DNA of 46,897 nt, taken from Rhodobacter sp. (lineage in GTDB: Bacteria > Pseudomonadota > Alphaproteobacteria > Rhodobacterales > Rhodobacteraceae). The notes under the pieces are model-generated. The model saw nothing but the letters and a program-made list of their open reading frames with translations, did not search any database and was not told the DNA's origin. Of this stretch, positions 8,511 to 18,055 are shown piece by piece. A program made the position numbers and the translations under genes. The stretch's first letter is position 1. Each line of letters starts with the position of its first letter. The stretch lies in the NCBI GenBank assembly GCA_026708635.1, contig JAPOUP010000172.1, positions 1 to 46,897 of the forward strand, read 5' to 3'.

Positions 8511-9235
8511 TCCCTCCATACTTTCCCTCCAGAGAGGAAATCGCCCGGCATTCCGCCGCGATGCTACTTGAGGCCAACGCCGTGCATTTTGATGCGCATG
8601 AACCCTATGTCTACGCGTCAGGCATGCGGGGACCGGCCTATATCGACTGCAGAAGGCTCATTTCGTTTCCTCGCATCCGATCGATCCTGATCGATTTTCT
8701 TGTCGCCACCGTGATGCGGGAAGCCGGTTTCGAGGCGTTTGACAACATTGCCGGCGGAGCGACCGCAGGAATCCCCTTCGCGGCGATGGTCGCCGAACGG
8801 ATGGGACTCCCCATGTCATATGTGCGGAAGAAATCCAAAGGCTACGGGCGCAATGCCCGAATCGAGGGCGTCATGAACGAGGGCCAGCGGGTTCTGCTCG
8901 TGGAGGATCTCGCGACCGACGGAGGGTCAAAACTCGAATTCACGGACGCAATCCGAAAAACCGGCGCGACCTGCGAACACACGGCAGTGCTTTTCTATTA
9001 CGGCATTTTCCCCCATGCCGAAAAAACGCTTCAGGACCACTGTATCAAACTGCACCACCTCTGCACCTGGTGGGACGTGCTAACTGTAGCCAGAGAACGG
9101 AAATCCTTCGATACCGAAACATTGAGACAGGTCGAGGCATTCCTGAACGCTCCCAGCGATTGGCATACCGCCAACAGGGAGGCGATGACGCAGGCCGTCA
9201 GGCCCTTGGAAACACGAAACAACGGTCACGTCTGA
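8507..9235 (+). CDS. pyrE: orotate phosphoribosyltransferase
   Basis: Transfers the ribose-phosphate of PRPP to orotate, giving OMP, the penultimate step to UMP. The 242-residue protein shows the PRPP-binding loop in [13 protein letters not shown], the catalytic basic loop [11 protein letters not shown], and the N-terminal substrate segment [15 protein letters not shown]. It is somewhat longer than the approximately 213-residue E. coli enzyme, with extra C-terminal sequence after the WWDVL segment. Its ATG overlaps the pyrC stop. Its 3' end overlaps the convergent ABC ATPase gene by 38 bp, an unusual tail-to-tail arrangement that leaves no room for a separate terminator. Confidence 0.95.
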   Translation: MIPPYFPSREEIARHSAAMLLEANAVHFDAHEPYVYASGMRGPAYIDCRRLISFPRIRSILIDFLVATVMREAGFEAFDNIAGGATAGIPFAAMVAERMGLPMSYVRKKSKGYGRNARIEGVMNEGQRVLLVEDLATDGGSKLEFTDAIRKTGATCEHTAVLFYYGIFPHAEKTLQDHCIKLHHLCTWWDVLTVARERKSFDTETLRQVEAFLNAPSDWHTANREAMTQAVRPLETRNNGHV

Positions 9236-10280
9236 TCATAAGCCAGAGCGCTTTCCCGGGACTTGGCAGAAAGACTGACGGAACCGTCGCCGAAAGGACC
9301 GAACCGTCGTAATCCATTCTCATCTCTACCAGACTTTCAGAACCCATGAAGCGCGCCCGCAAAACCGTTCCACGCGCCGGCGTACCGTCCCGCGCTGTTG
9401 GATTCGGACCTTTTCCACCACGGTCGAGATCGATTTTCAGATGCTGTGGGCGAATGACGATGTCGACTTCGGTGCCGTCGGGCAGCCCGGGCGCAAGAAA
9501 CTGACCGAATGGCGTATCCGTCAACGCTCCGCAAACCTTTCCGCGAATGACATTTATGTCACTGAAGAACGCCGCAGCGTCCCGGTCCACCGGAGCGTTA
9601 TAGACATTATAGGGCACCCCCAGCTGCACAATCCTGCCCGCGCGCATCAACGCGATTTCATCCGCCATACGCATCGCTTCCTCGGGCTCATGGGTTACAA
9701 GCACGACAGCGGAACCCTCATCCTTGAGAATTTCAAGCGTTTCGTCACGAATTCCGTCACGCAGGCGGTTATCCAGCCCCGAGAACGGCTCATCCATCAG
9801 CATGATCTTCGGCCGCGGCGCGATAGCCCGAGCCAGCGCGACACGCTGCTGCTCACCGCCGGACAGCTCATGGGGAAAACGGTTGGCGTGCCCCTTCATC
9901 CGCACGCGGTCCAGAACCTCCCCCGCCCTGGCCAACCTGGATGTCCTTGGGCCACGCAGGCCAAACGCAACGTTATCGACGACGCTCAGATGCGGAAATA
10001 GCGCGTAATCCTGGAAGATTAACCCGATCGGCCGAGCTTCCGGCGGTATACTGACACTGCCGTCGCAGACCTGTTTCCCGTCAACCAGAACCCGACCGGA
10101 ATCCTGCCGGTCCACACCGGCGACACAGCGCAACGTCGTCGACTTGCCGCATCCCGACGGCCCGAGTAGACAGGTCACCTGCCCGGACATCACACGTAGC
10201 GAGACGCCATCAACCACCGCACGCCCGCCATAGTGCCGAACCAGATTCTGGACCTCCAATCGATGAACGTCGCCCGCCAC
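9198..10280 (-). CDS. ABC transporter ATP-binding protein, FbpC/PotA-like
   Basis: Importer-type ABC ATPase of about 360 residues. It has Walker [11 protein letters not shown]-loop FQDYALFPH, signature LSGGEQQR, Walker [13 protein letters not shown] and the H-loop in VTHEPEE, followed by a TOBE-like regulatory domain with IRPQHLKI. The closest families energise Fe(III), polyamine or anion uptake; the sequence alone does not choose. The frame reaches a TTG at 10334, but the GTG at 10280 follows TTGGAG at good spacing and fits the family start. No permease or binding-protein gene lies nearby, so it is an orphan here. Its end overlaps pyrE on the opposite strand. Confidence 0.9.
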   Translation of the reverse strand: MAGDVHRLEVQNLVRHYGGRAVVDGVSLRVMSGQVTCLLGPSGCGKSTTLRCVAGVDRQDSGRVLVDGKQVCDGSVSIPPEARPIGLIFQDYALFPHLSVVDNVAFGLRGPRTSRLARAGEVLDRVRMKGHANRFPHELSGGEQQRVALARAIAPRPKIMLMDEPFSGLDNRLRDGIRDETLEILKDEGSAVVLVTHEPEEAMRMADEIALMRAGRIVQLGVPYNVYNAPVDRDAAAFFSDINVIRGKVCGALTDTPFGQFLAPGLPDGTEVDIVIRPQHLKIDLDRGGKGPNPTARDGTPARGTVLRARFMGSESLVEMRMDYDGSVLSATVPSVFLPSPGKALWLMIRRDRCFVFPRA

Positions 10281-10357
10281 GCCCCACTCCAACTCAAACC
10301 CGATAAATTTGATCGGTCTTTCGGCGGATTGCAACCCGGCGCGATACGCCGGTGCGG

Positions 10358-11137
10358 TCAGAGCGTTACATTCACTCCTCCTCCGTCAAGGAGGATGTTC
10401 TGTCCAACAATGTAGCCGGCATACCGGGAACACAGGAAGGCACAGGCCGCCCCAAATTCCTCGGATGTGCCATAGCGTCCGGCCGGAATGGTCGCCGCAC
10501 GTCTGGCGCGCACCTCCTCCAGGGCGATTCCTTCCGACTCGGCGACATTCCGGTCAAGCGCGTCCGCCCGGTCAGTAGCGTGAATTCCCGGCAGGAGATT
10601 GTTGATCGTAACTCCTGACCCTGCCACCTGTCGGGACGTCCCGGCAACATAGCCCGTCAGCCCGGCTCGCGCCGAATTGGAAAGACCGAGAACCGGAATC
10701 GGCGCCTTGACGGACTGGGACGTGATGTTGACGACCCGCCCCCATTTCCTTTCCATCATACCGGGAACCAACGCCTTGATCAGTGCGATAGGCGCCAGCA
10801 TATTGGCGTCAAGCGCCCGGATGAAGTCCTCGCGATCCCACTCCGTCCATAGTCCCGGCGGCGGCCCTCCGGCATTGGTGACGAGAATGTCGACGGGACC
10901 GCAGCCATCCAACACCTCATTTCTCCCGTTCTCGGACGTAATGTCGGCGGAAACCGTCGTAACCGCGACCCCGAAGCGATTCCGAACCGCCGCCGCGGAT
11001 GCTTCGAGCGGCCCGGAGTCCCGCGCGTTCATCACCAGGTTTACGCCCGCCTCCGCCAACGCTTTCGCGCAGCCAAGACCCAACCCGCGCGACGAGGCGC
11101 ACACCAGCGCCGACTTGCCTTTGATTCCCAGATCCAC
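10358..11137 (-). CDS. SDR-fold protein without the usual Tyr/Lys catalytic pair
   Basis: A 259-residue SDR-fold protein. Cofactor elements are present (ASSRGLGLGCAKALAEAG near residues 14-31, ADIT, NAGGPPPG), and ITSQSV carries the usual catalytic Ser. Where YxxxK should follow, the sequence reads LGLSNSARAGLTGYVAG, so the Tyr is replaced by Ser or Asn and the Lys by Arg. I recall a proteobacterial SDR subgroup with this LSNxAR signature, so it is probably a stable variant rather than decay. Start is a GTG at 11137 with GGAG about 8 nt upstream. It is divergent from prfC and upstream of the ABC ATPase on the same strand. Function unknown. Confidence 0.85.
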   Translation of the reverse strand: MDLGIKGKSALVCASSRGLGLGCAKALAEAGVNLVMNARDSGPLEASAAAVRNRFGVAVTTVSADITSENGRNEVLDGCGPVDILVTNAGGPPPGLWTEWDREDFIRALDANMLAPIALIKALVPGMMERKWGRVVNITSQSVKAPIPVLGLSNSARAGLTGYVAGTSRQVAGSGVTINNLLPGIHATDRADALDRNVAESEGIALEEVRARRAATIPAGRYGTSEEFGAACAFLCSRYAGYIVGQNILLDGGGVNVTL

Positions 11138-11279
11138 CGTTCATTCTCCAAAATCGAATTGTCCCCCCGAAGGGCTATCACTCACCCCAAAGGACCTGAA
11201 GTGCCGTGTGGGCCGGTTCCGGCTGTGCCAATTGCCCTTCCCGCGTGACAGTCCTATATGCGCACCGATGATGGACCGC

Positions 11280-12875
11280 ATGTCAAACGTTGCCGAGCTT
11301 CCGCCCGAGATCGCCCGTCGGCGAACGTTTGCCATAATTTCCCACCCAGATGCCGGCAAGACCACGCTGACCGAGAAGTTCCTGCTGTATGGCGGCGCGA
11401 TTCGCATGGCCGGTCAGGTACGCGCCAAAGGAGAGGCACGGAGAACGCGTTCGGATTATCTGGCCATAGAGAAAAACCGGGGTATCAGCGTTAGCGCTTC
11501 GGCGATGTCCTTCGATTATGGCTCCTACCGTTTCAACCTGGTCGATACTCCCGGCCACAGCGACTTCTCGGAAGATACGTATCGTACACTTACGGCCGTC
11601 GATAGTGCCATCATGGTAATTGACGGCGCAAAAGGCGTTGAAAGCCAAACGCGGAAACTATTCGAGGTCTGCCGTCTCCGCGACCTGCCAATCCTGACAT
11701 TCTGCAACAAGATGGATCGGGAAAGCCGGGATATCTTCGAAATCATTGACGAGATTCAGGAGACACTCGCGATCGACGTAACGCCCGCTTCATGGCCGGT
11801 CGGGACGGGGCAGGACTTCATAGGCTGTTATGACCTGCTGAACGACCGTCTGGAACTCATGGACCGGGCCGACCGTAACACGGTTGCCGAGTCGATCGCG
11901 ATCGAAGGCTTCGCCGATCCGAAACTTGCCGAACATGTGCCGACCGGACTGCTTGGAACGCTACGGGAGGAACTGGAACTGGCCCGGGAGCTTATGCAGC
12001 CCTTCGACATGCGGACGTTCCATGACGGTGCGCTGACGCCGATCTGGTTCGGCTCCGCGATCAATTCGCTCGGTGTCAAGGAGCTTATGGACGGTATCGG
12101 TCGGTTCGGCCCCGTTCCCCAGCCGCAAAGCGCCCTACCACGCCAGGTGGCCCCCGAGGAACGCAAGGTATCCGGGTTTGTCTTCAAGGTGCAGGCGAAT
12201 ATGGATCCACGGCACCGCGACCGAGTGGCTTTCGTCCGCGTGGCTAGCGGTCATTTCAGGCGAAATATGAAATTGGTGCATGTTCGGACGGAAAGGCCCA
12301 TAACGATAGGTAATCCGGTTCTGTTTCTCGCTTCGGATCGCGAACTGGCGGAAGAGGCGTGGGCGGGAGACATCATCGGCATTCCCAACCATGGTCAGCT
12401 GCGCATCGGCGACACGCTCACCGAAGGCGAGTTAATCCGGGTCACCGGCATTCCGTCATTCGCGCCCGAACTGCTCAAGGGTATCCGCGCCTCGGATCCG
12501 CTCAAAGCGAAGCATCTTGATAAAGCGCTGATGCAGTTCGCCGAAGAGGGAGCCGCGAAGGTTTTCAAGCCGATGATCGGTTCCGGCTTCATTGTGGGTG
12601 TGGTTGGGGCGCTTCAGTTCGACGTGCTGGCGAGTCGCATCAAGCTGGAATATGGATTGCCGGTCAGTTTCGACTCCCTGCAGTTCACATCGGCGCGTTG
12701 GGTCATCGGGCCCCGAACGACCGTCGAGCGGTTCGTGGAAGCCAATAAACAGCACATAAGCCATGACCATGACGGCGACGTCGTATACCTCACGCGCCTT
12801 CAATGGGACATTGACCGCGTCGAGCGTGACTACCCGGACGTGATCCTCAACGCCACCAAGGAGATGATGGCCTGA
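11280..12875 (+). CDS. prfC: peptide chain release factor 3
   Basis: Translational GTPase that recycles RF1 and RF2 from the ribosome after peptide release. The 531-residue length fits the 529 of E. coli. The G1 motif HPDAGKTTLTEKFLLYGGAI, G2 region RGISVSASAM, G3 VDTPGHSDFSEDTYRTLTAVD and G4 NKMD are all present, followed by the EF-Tu-like domain 2 and the C-terminal RF3 domain. The open frame extends to 10677, but similarity begins only near 11280. ATG codons at 11268, 11271 and 11280 are all possible starts; I chose the last because it matches the family N-terminus best. Confidence 0.95.
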   Translation: MSNVAELPPEIARRRTFAIISHPDAGKTTLTEKFLLYGGAIRMAGQVRAKGEARRTRSDYLAIEKNRGISVSASAMSFDYGSYRFNLVDTPGHSDFSEDTYRTLTAVDSAIMVIDGAKGVESQTRKLFEVCRLRDLPILTFCNKMDRESRDIFEIIDEIQETLAIDVTPASWPVGTGQDFIGCYDLLNDRLELMDRADRNTVAESIAIEGFADPKLAEHVPTGLLGTLREELELARELMQPFDMRTFHDGALTPIWFGSAINSLGVKELMDGIGRFGPVPQPQSALPRQVAPEERKVSGFVFKVQANMDPRHRDRVAFVRVASGHFRRNMKLVHVRTERPITIGNPVLFLASDRELAEEAWAGDIIGIPNHGQLRIGDTLTEGELIRVTGIPSFAPELLKGIRASDPLKAKHLDKALMQFAEEGAAKVFKPMIGSGFIVGVVGALQFDVLASRIKLEYGLPVSFDSLQFTSARWVIGPRTTVERFVEANKQHISHDHDGDVVYLTRLQWDIDRVERDYPDVILNATKEMMA

Positions 12876-13330
12876 GAACCCGGTCCCGATTGGCCAACGG
12901 ACGGCACGGGCCATCACGCCAAAAACCCTCAGCGGGACGGGGTTCCCTTGGGTCCGGGGTTTGACCCGGGAGGATCCATTTGAGCGCCGGACGCCGGACT
13001 CCAGTGCGCCGGTTCAAGCCGAGGACCGGACCATTGTCACGGAGTCGGCCCGGAAATAACCGGGCCGCGTATGACGCCAACGCGCCACCCGACCGCCACT
13101 GCCATAGGGTGACGCACGGGAACCGTCAAAGAGTGTGACTTGATCCCGGAATGCCTGTCATGTGGTGCGAAAACCCAAATGTTCAGACCGCGAAGGTCTG
13201 TCGAATGCCGACCTTGACGAATGCCAGGTGACTTAATAACTGTTAGGCAGTGTCGCGGCGGGCAATCCGGTCCGCCGGGCCGCACAAGGAGACGTGGCTG
13301 GTGGACCAGGCCACAATCCGAAAGGCACAC
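12876..13330. other. intergenic region with no gene seen
   Basis: About 455 bp between prfC and the helicase gene. No frame has recognisable protein similarity, and I find no tRNA-like fold or clear terminator. The promoter of the helicase gene should be here. The helicase frame is open back to 13250, but that extension is not conserved sequence. Confidence 0.5.
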
Positions 13331-14680
13331 ATGACGTCATTCCACGAACTGGGTCTCGCCCCGGAAGTTCAGAAAGCCGTATCCGAAGCAGGTTACGAAA
13401 CCCCTACCCCTATCCAGGCGGGGGCAATCCCCCCGGCCCTCGAGGGCCGTGACGTGCTTGGAATCGCCCAGACAGGCACTGGCAAGACCGCCAGCTTCAC
13501 GCTGCCGATGATCACCATGCTGGCGCGGGGCCGCGCCCGGGCAAGAATGCCCCGCAGTCTCGTTCTCTGCCCGACCCGTGAACTCGCCGCACAGGTCGCC
13601 GAGAACTTCGAAACCTATTCCAGACACGTCAAACTGACCAAGGCGCTCCTGATAGGTGGAGTCAGTTTCAAGGCGCAGGACGAACTCATCGACAAGGGTG
13701 TCAGCGTATTGATCGCTACGCCCGGACGCCTTCTTGACCATTTCGAGCGCGGCAAACTCCTTCTCAACGGCGTTCAGGTAATGGTGGTCGACGAAGCCGA
13801 CCGAATGCTCGATATGGGCTTCATTCCTGACATCGAACGCATTTTCTCGCTGACGCCGTTCACCCGCCAGACGCTGTTCTTCAGCGCCACAATGGCACCG
13901 GAAATCGAGAGGATCACCAACGCTTTCCTGTCAAACCCGGCGAAGATCGAGGTCGCGCGGCGGGCGACGGCCTCCGAGACGATTGAACAGGCGGCCATAA
14001 TGTTCCGGGCCTCCTGCAGGGATCTCGCGCCAAGGGAAAAAAGGGCGACCCTACGCTCGGCCATAAAGGCCGAGGGCGAAGCCTGCACCAACGCGATCAT
14101 ATTCTGCAACCGAAAGACCGACGTCGATATTCTCGCCGGTTCCCTGAAAAAACACGGATTCGAAGCGGCGCCGATCCACGGAGACCTCGATCAATCCCAG
14201 AGAACCCGAACGCTCGACGCATTTCGTGACAGTTCACTGAAACTGCTTGTCGCATCGGATGTCGCGGCCCGCGGCCTCGACATACTGTCCGTCAGCCATG
14301 TCTTCAATTTCGATGTGCCGGCCAATGCCGAGGACTACGTACATCGCATCGGCCGAACCGGACGCGCGGGGCGTGAGGGCAAGGCAATCACGATCTGTGA
14401 GCCACGGCACGAGAAGGCACTGGATGCCATTGAGCGCCTCATCGGGAAAAAGATTCCCCGCGTCAAGACGGCCGGAGTAAACGCGGATCCAGTCAGGAAG
14501 CCCGCACCCGACGTAACTGATGAGCCAAAATCCGCCAGACGCCGGTCACGGCGGCGGCGCGGAAACGAAGCCTCGCAAGAGAAACCGCGCGGCATCCCGG
14601 CCGGGGAAAATGTCGTCGGCATGGGAACGCATCCGCCCCAGTTCATCGCCATGAGCTTTGACGAACGGCTGGCGATCTAG
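13331..14680 (+). CDS. DEAD-box RNA helicase, RhlE-like
   Basis: ATP-dependent RNA helicase of 449 residues. Motifs in order: Q motif GYETPTPIQ (21-29), Walker A AQTGTGKT (46-53), PTREL (81-85), TPGR, DEAD (154-157), SAT, and in the second RecA domain VASDVAARGLD and HRIGRTGRAGREG. The tail is basic and unstructured, with ARRRSRRRRGNEA near the end, as expected for RNA contact. The ATG at 13331 has AAGG upstream and places the family start MTSFHELGL at residue 1. RhlE-type proteins act in ribosome maturation and RNA decay. The convergent neighbour is ribonuclease J. Confidence 0.95.
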   Translation: MTSFHELGLAPEVQKAVSEAGYETPTPIQAGAIPPALEGRDVLGIAQTGTGKTASFTLPMITMLARGRARARMPRSLVLCPTRELAAQVAENFETYSRHVKLTKALLIGGVSFKAQDELIDKGVSVLIATPGRLLDHFERGKLLLNGVQVMVVDEADRMLDMGFIPDIERIFSLTPFTRQTLFFSATMAPEIERITNAFLSNPAKIEVARRATASETIEQAAIMFRASCRDLAPREKRATLRSAIKAEGEACTNAIIFCNRKTDVDILAGSLKKHGFEAAPIHGDLDQSQRTRTLDAFRDSSLKLLVASDVAARGLDILSVSHVFNFDVPANAEDYVHRIGRTGRAGREGKAITICEPRHEKALDAIERLIGKKIPRVKTAGVNADPVRKPAPDVTDEPKSARRRSRRRRGNEASQEKPRGIPAGENVVGMGTHPPQFIAMSFDERLAI

Positions 14681-14834
14681 TGTTCCGTTCCGGCGCGCCC
14701 ACGTGCCCCGCAACCCGATGCTGGATCTCCGGACCGTAGAGCATATTCCGACACACCACCGGGCCGGCGGCGCGGGAATCGGCGACCAATCCATCCAACC
14801 GATGCATCTTCAAGGCAGGGAATGAGGCTCTACT

Positions 14835-16499
14835 TCAGCCATCCCGGTCTATCGCCACGGTGACCTCGGGTTTCTTGCCAATCTCCGCCATCGCCGTCTT
14901 CCGGGCCGCCGACCTAACCAGGGTATCAACCGCCTCGTCGTCCGCGAGAACCCGCTGTTTCTCACGGACGAGGACCCTGGTCAGAGCACGGTCCAGCACT
15001 TTATCGAGTGGTTCGCCTGACCGGCCCGTCCCCGCCAGTCCCCGGGTCTCGCTCCACGCTCCGACCTTCTCGCCGTCATTCCCGATCCGCACGTCCACAT
15101 ATACATGGCCGTTGAGCGCCATCCGGATCCGGTCCCGCACGATGAATGCCTGCGAATCAACCAGAACCGAGCCGTCAAGATAGGTTCGTCCCACCTCTAT
15201 CCGTTCGATCACTTCCGGCGAACTACCGGAAATGTCCACAACCGCGCCGTTGGTCGCCACGACGGCGGAACGGCCTCCTCTCTCGGCCAGCCTGGCGTGA
15301 CTGCTCAGCATCCGGTGTTCCCCATGCATGGGAATCACCATCTCGGGGTCAACGAGCGCATGCATCTCCTCCAGATCCGGCCTGTTCGCATGACCCGAAA
15401 CATGGTAATTATCAGTGGCGTCACCGATCACCTCGACGCCCCTCTCGCTGAAGCGGTTCATAATTCGGATCACATCGCGTTCGTTGCCGGGAATCGTCTT
15501 GGAGGAAAACAGGAACGTATCACCTTCCTTCAGCTCGAAACCTAGATACCTTCCCTGGCTTAGCTTTGCGCTCGCGGCGCGGCGCTCGCCCTGGCTGCCG
15601 GTCACGAGAAGAAGCAGATGTTCCCTCGGAATGTCCTCGGCGACCTCCGGAGCCACAACCCCCGGGAATCGCTCTAGAACCCCAGCCGCCTTCGCGGCCC
15701 CAACCATTCGCCGCATCGCTCGGCCGAGGAGCACCACGGATCGCCCGGCCTTATGACCGGCCTCGGCCAGGGTCTTCAGGCGCGCGATGTTTGACGCGAA
15801 AGTCGTGGCCGCCACCATCCCCTTGGACACGGACATGAGATCCTCGACCTCCCTGACGATGCTCGCCTCCGAACGTCCGGGATTCGGCGAAAGGACGTTC
15901 GTGGAATCGCAGACCAACGCGCGCACGCCCGATGCCGCCACCTCTTTCCACAGCGAGCGGTCAAAGGGATCTCCCACCACCGGCGTCGCGTCCAGCTTGA
16001 AATCGCCGGTATGAAGAATCCGGCCGGCTGGCGTGTCGATCACCAATGCGGAACTTTCGGGAATCGAATGCGACACCGGCAGCATTCCCACATCGAACGG
16101 CCCCGCCCGCACCGTTTCCGGCCAGGCCGAAACCGTCGTGACCGTCTCCGGGCCGATTCCGCACTCCTCAAGCTTTATCCGCCCGATGCCGGCCGTGAAC
16201 GCACGGGCGTGGACCGGCGCCCGAAGGCTCTCCCAGAGATGCCCCAAGGCACCGATGTGATCCTCATGAGCATGGGTGAAGAATATCGCCTCAATCCGGT
16301 CCCTGCGCTCCACCAGCCATTCGATGTCGGGAAGGATCAAACCGACCCCCGGGGTCGTGTCCATATCCGGGAACGTCACGCCGAGATCCACCACGATCAG
16401 CCGCTCCCGGCCCTCGGGCCCGTATCCATAGACGTAACAGTTCATCCCCACCTCACCCGCGCCTCCAAGCGGGAGGTATATCAATCTTTCCTTCGCCAT
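14835..16499 (-). CDS. rnj: ribonuclease J
   Basis: Metallo-beta-lactamase/beta-CASP ribonuclease of 554 residues, with endonuclease and 5'-3' exonuclease activity in RNA maturation and decay. The zinc motif THAHEDHIGA places ligands at H76, H78, D80 and H81; GDFKLD and HVSGHANRPDLEEM supply the later ligands, and MIPMHGEHRML is the typical beta-CASP end. A C-terminal domain follows. It is the last gene of a minus-strand series with coaX and birA, starting 3 bp after the coaX stop. No clear terminator is seen in the 154 bp separating it from the convergent helicase gene. Confidence 0.96.
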   Translation of the reverse strand: MAKERLIYLPLGGAGEVGMNCYVYGYGPEGRERLIVVDLGVTFPDMDTTPGVGLILPDIEWLVERRDRIEAIFFTHAHEDHIGALGHLWESLRAPVHARAFTAGIGRIKLEECGIGPETVTTVSAWPETVRAGPFDVGMLPVSHSIPESSALVIDTPAGRILHTGDFKLDATPVVGDPFDRSLWKEVAASGVRALVCDSTNVLSPNPGRSEASIVREVEDLMSVSKGMVAATTFASNIARLKTLAEAGHKAGRSVVLLGRAMRRMVGAAKAAGVLERFPGVVAPEVAEDIPREHLLLLVTGSQGERRAASAKLSQGRYLGFELKEGDTFLFSSKTIPGNERDVIRIMNRFSERGVEVIGDATDNYHVSGHANRPDLEEMHALVDPEMVIPMHGEHRMLSSHARLAERGGRSAVVATNGAVVDISGSSPEVIERIEVGRTYLDGSVLVDSQAFIVRDRIRMALNGHVYVDVRIGNDGEKVGAWSETRGLAGTGRSGEPLDKVLDRALTRVLVREKQRVLADDEAVDTLVRSAARKTAMAEIGKKPEVTVAIDRDG

Positions 16500-16502
16500 A
16501 TC

Positions 16503-17276
16503 CTACATATTTTCCTTGTTGTAACGGTGGATTACGGTGAGCCCGTGCATCGTCAGGTCCTCCTCGATCAGGTCAAAGAGCGCGTCACCCTGCGCGAACA
16601 GCGGAGCGAGGCCCCCGGTGCCGATAACCCGCATACCGGTTCTGTACTCGTCCTTGATCCGGGCGGTGATCTCCTGCACCAGCCCGACATATCCCCAGAA
16701 CACCCCCGCCTGAATGCATGCGACCGTATTCGTGCCGATGACCCGCCGCGGCCTGGTTACATCCACATGCGGAAGGGCCGCGGCGGCGGCATGAAGCGCT
16801 TCCAGACTGAGGTTCACCCCAGGCGCGATGACCCCGCCCACGTAGGCGCCGTCATCGGCGACGACATCGAAAGTCGTTGCGGTGCCGAAATCCACGACGA
16901 TCAGGTCACCTCCGTGCCGGTCAAACGCCCCCGCCGCGTTCACCAGACGGTCAGGCCCCACAATGGTGCCCTCGTCAACCCGTGGCGCCACCGGCAGGAG
17001 GCAGTCCGGCCTGCCGACCACATATGGCCGGGTATCAAAGTAGTTCGCGCAGAGCAGCCGCAGATTGTACACGACGCGCGGCACCGTCGAGGAAACGATA
17101 ACCTCGTCAATCTCCATCGGCACGCCCAGACGTCCGAGAAGCGTCGAGAACCAGACATAATATTGGTCCGCGGTACGTTGGTGCGCGGTCATGGTGCGGA
17201 ACGTGGCGCGAAACCCGCTTCCGTCCCAGACCGCGAAGACGGTGTTGGTGTTGCCACAGTCGATGCAAAGGAGCAT
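16503..17276 (-). CDS. coaX: type III pantothenate kinase
   Basis: Phosphorylates pantothenate, the first step of coenzyme A synthesis. The 257-residue protein has the ASKHA-fold signature of CoaX: DCGNTNTVFAVWDG at the N-terminus, the GPDRLVNAAGA motif, and VVDFGTATTFDVV with the phosphate-2 Asp. Type III kinases are not feedback-inhibited by CoA and need a monovalent cation; that is family knowledge. The ATG at 17276 follows GGAAAGG at normal spacing. It lies between birA and rnj with gaps of 11 and 3 bp, so the three are probably one transcript. Confidence 0.95.
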   Translation of the reverse strand: MLLCIDCGNTNTVFAVWDGSGFRATFRTMTAHQRTADQYYVWFSTLLGRLGVPMEIDEVIVSSTVPRVVYNLRLLCANYFDTRPYVVGRPDCLLPVAPRVDEGTIVGPDRLVNAAGAFDRHGGDLIVVDFGTATTFDVVADDGAYVGGVIAPGVNLSLEALHAAAAALPHVDVTRPRRVIGTNTVACIQAGVFWGYVGLVQEITARIKDEYRTGMRVIGTGGLAPLFAQGDALFDLIEEDLTMHGLTVIHRYNKENM

Positions 17277-17287
17277 TGCGCCTTTCC

Positions 17288-18055
17288 TCAGAAATGAACG
17301 TCCGCGGCGGCAATGACGCGGCGCGCTGCCGGCGTTCGAAGCACGAGAGCGCCCGACGCGTCAATTGTCTCGAACACCCCGGTGATTTCCTCCGACGGGG
17401 TGCGCGCGGTGATCGTCCGCCCAAGCCCCGCGGCCCGCGCCAGCCACGTTTCGCGAACCGGAGCGAAACCACGTTCCGCGAACTTCCGTTCCCAGGCGGC
17501 GAAGGCCGGAGCGAGCGCCGCGAGAAGCTCAGCCGGACTCACCGCCTGTCCGGTACCGCCGGCAAGGGATACCGGTCTCAAAGCGTCCGCGGCCATATCC
17601 GCGGCCGCCGGAGCGTCCGCCAGGTTCACCCCAATCCCGATCGCCAAATACCGGGCTGCAGCTCCCTGGCTAACGCTTTCCAGAAGTATGCCCGCCAGCT
17701 TGCCCCCATGAAGAAGCATGTCGTTCGGCCACTTCAGCGCGAATGGATCATGTCTCCCGACAACCGCCACAAGCGCGTCGAACAGCGCCAGCCCGGCGAC
17801 GAATCCGTACAGCGCGGACGTGCTGGACACCTCTTTCGGGGGCAACAGCAGCGTCGCGCCGAAATTTCCCTCAAGTGACACCCAGCCGCGGCCGCGCCGG
17901 CCGCGCGGCGACGTCTGGCGCAGAGCGAGAATCCAGATCGGCGGTTCCACGTAAGGCGCCCGCCGCGCCGCTTCCTCGTTGGTGCTGTCGGTCTCGGCCA
18001 GGATCACCCGACCATAACCGGAGGGCCAGCCAGGCCATGCCCGTTCAGTCGACAA
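17288..18055 (-). CDS. birA: biotin--[acetyl-CoA-carboxylase] ligase, class I without HTH
   Basis: Activates biotin to biotinyl-AMP and attaches it to the carboxyl carrier protein. The 255-residue catalytic domain shows the [10 protein letters not shown] substrate loop, the adenylate-binding [16 protein letters not shown] with the catalytic Lys, KLAGILLE, and a C-terminal SH3-like domain. There is no N-terminal winged helix, so it is not a DNA-binding repressor. The start appears to be a TTG at 18055 that overlaps the nuoN stop codon by 11 bp; no in-frame ATG exists upstream of the conserved region. It is presumably translated from the end of the nuo transcript. Confidence 0.93.
   Translation of the reverse strand: MSTERAWPGWPSGYGRVILAETDSTNEEAARRAPYVEPPIWILALRQTSPRGRRGRGWVSLEGNFGATLLLPPKEVSSTSALYGFVAGLALFDALVAVVGRHDPFALKWPNDMLLHGGKLAGILLESVSQGAAARYLAIGIGVNLADAPAAADMAADALRPVSLAGGTGQAVSPAELLAALAPAFAAWERKFAERGFAPVRETWLARAAGLGRTITARTPSEEITGVFETIDASGALVLRTPAARRVIAAADVHF

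Noticed and set aside
10677-11279. N-terminal extension of prfC by about 200 residues
   Set aside because: The frame is open but lies over the divergent SDR gene, and RF3 similarity begins only near 11280.
16011-17297. 428-codon plus-strand open frame
   Set aside because: It lies antisense to coaX and rnj, whose motifs are unmistakable, and its translation is not protein-like.
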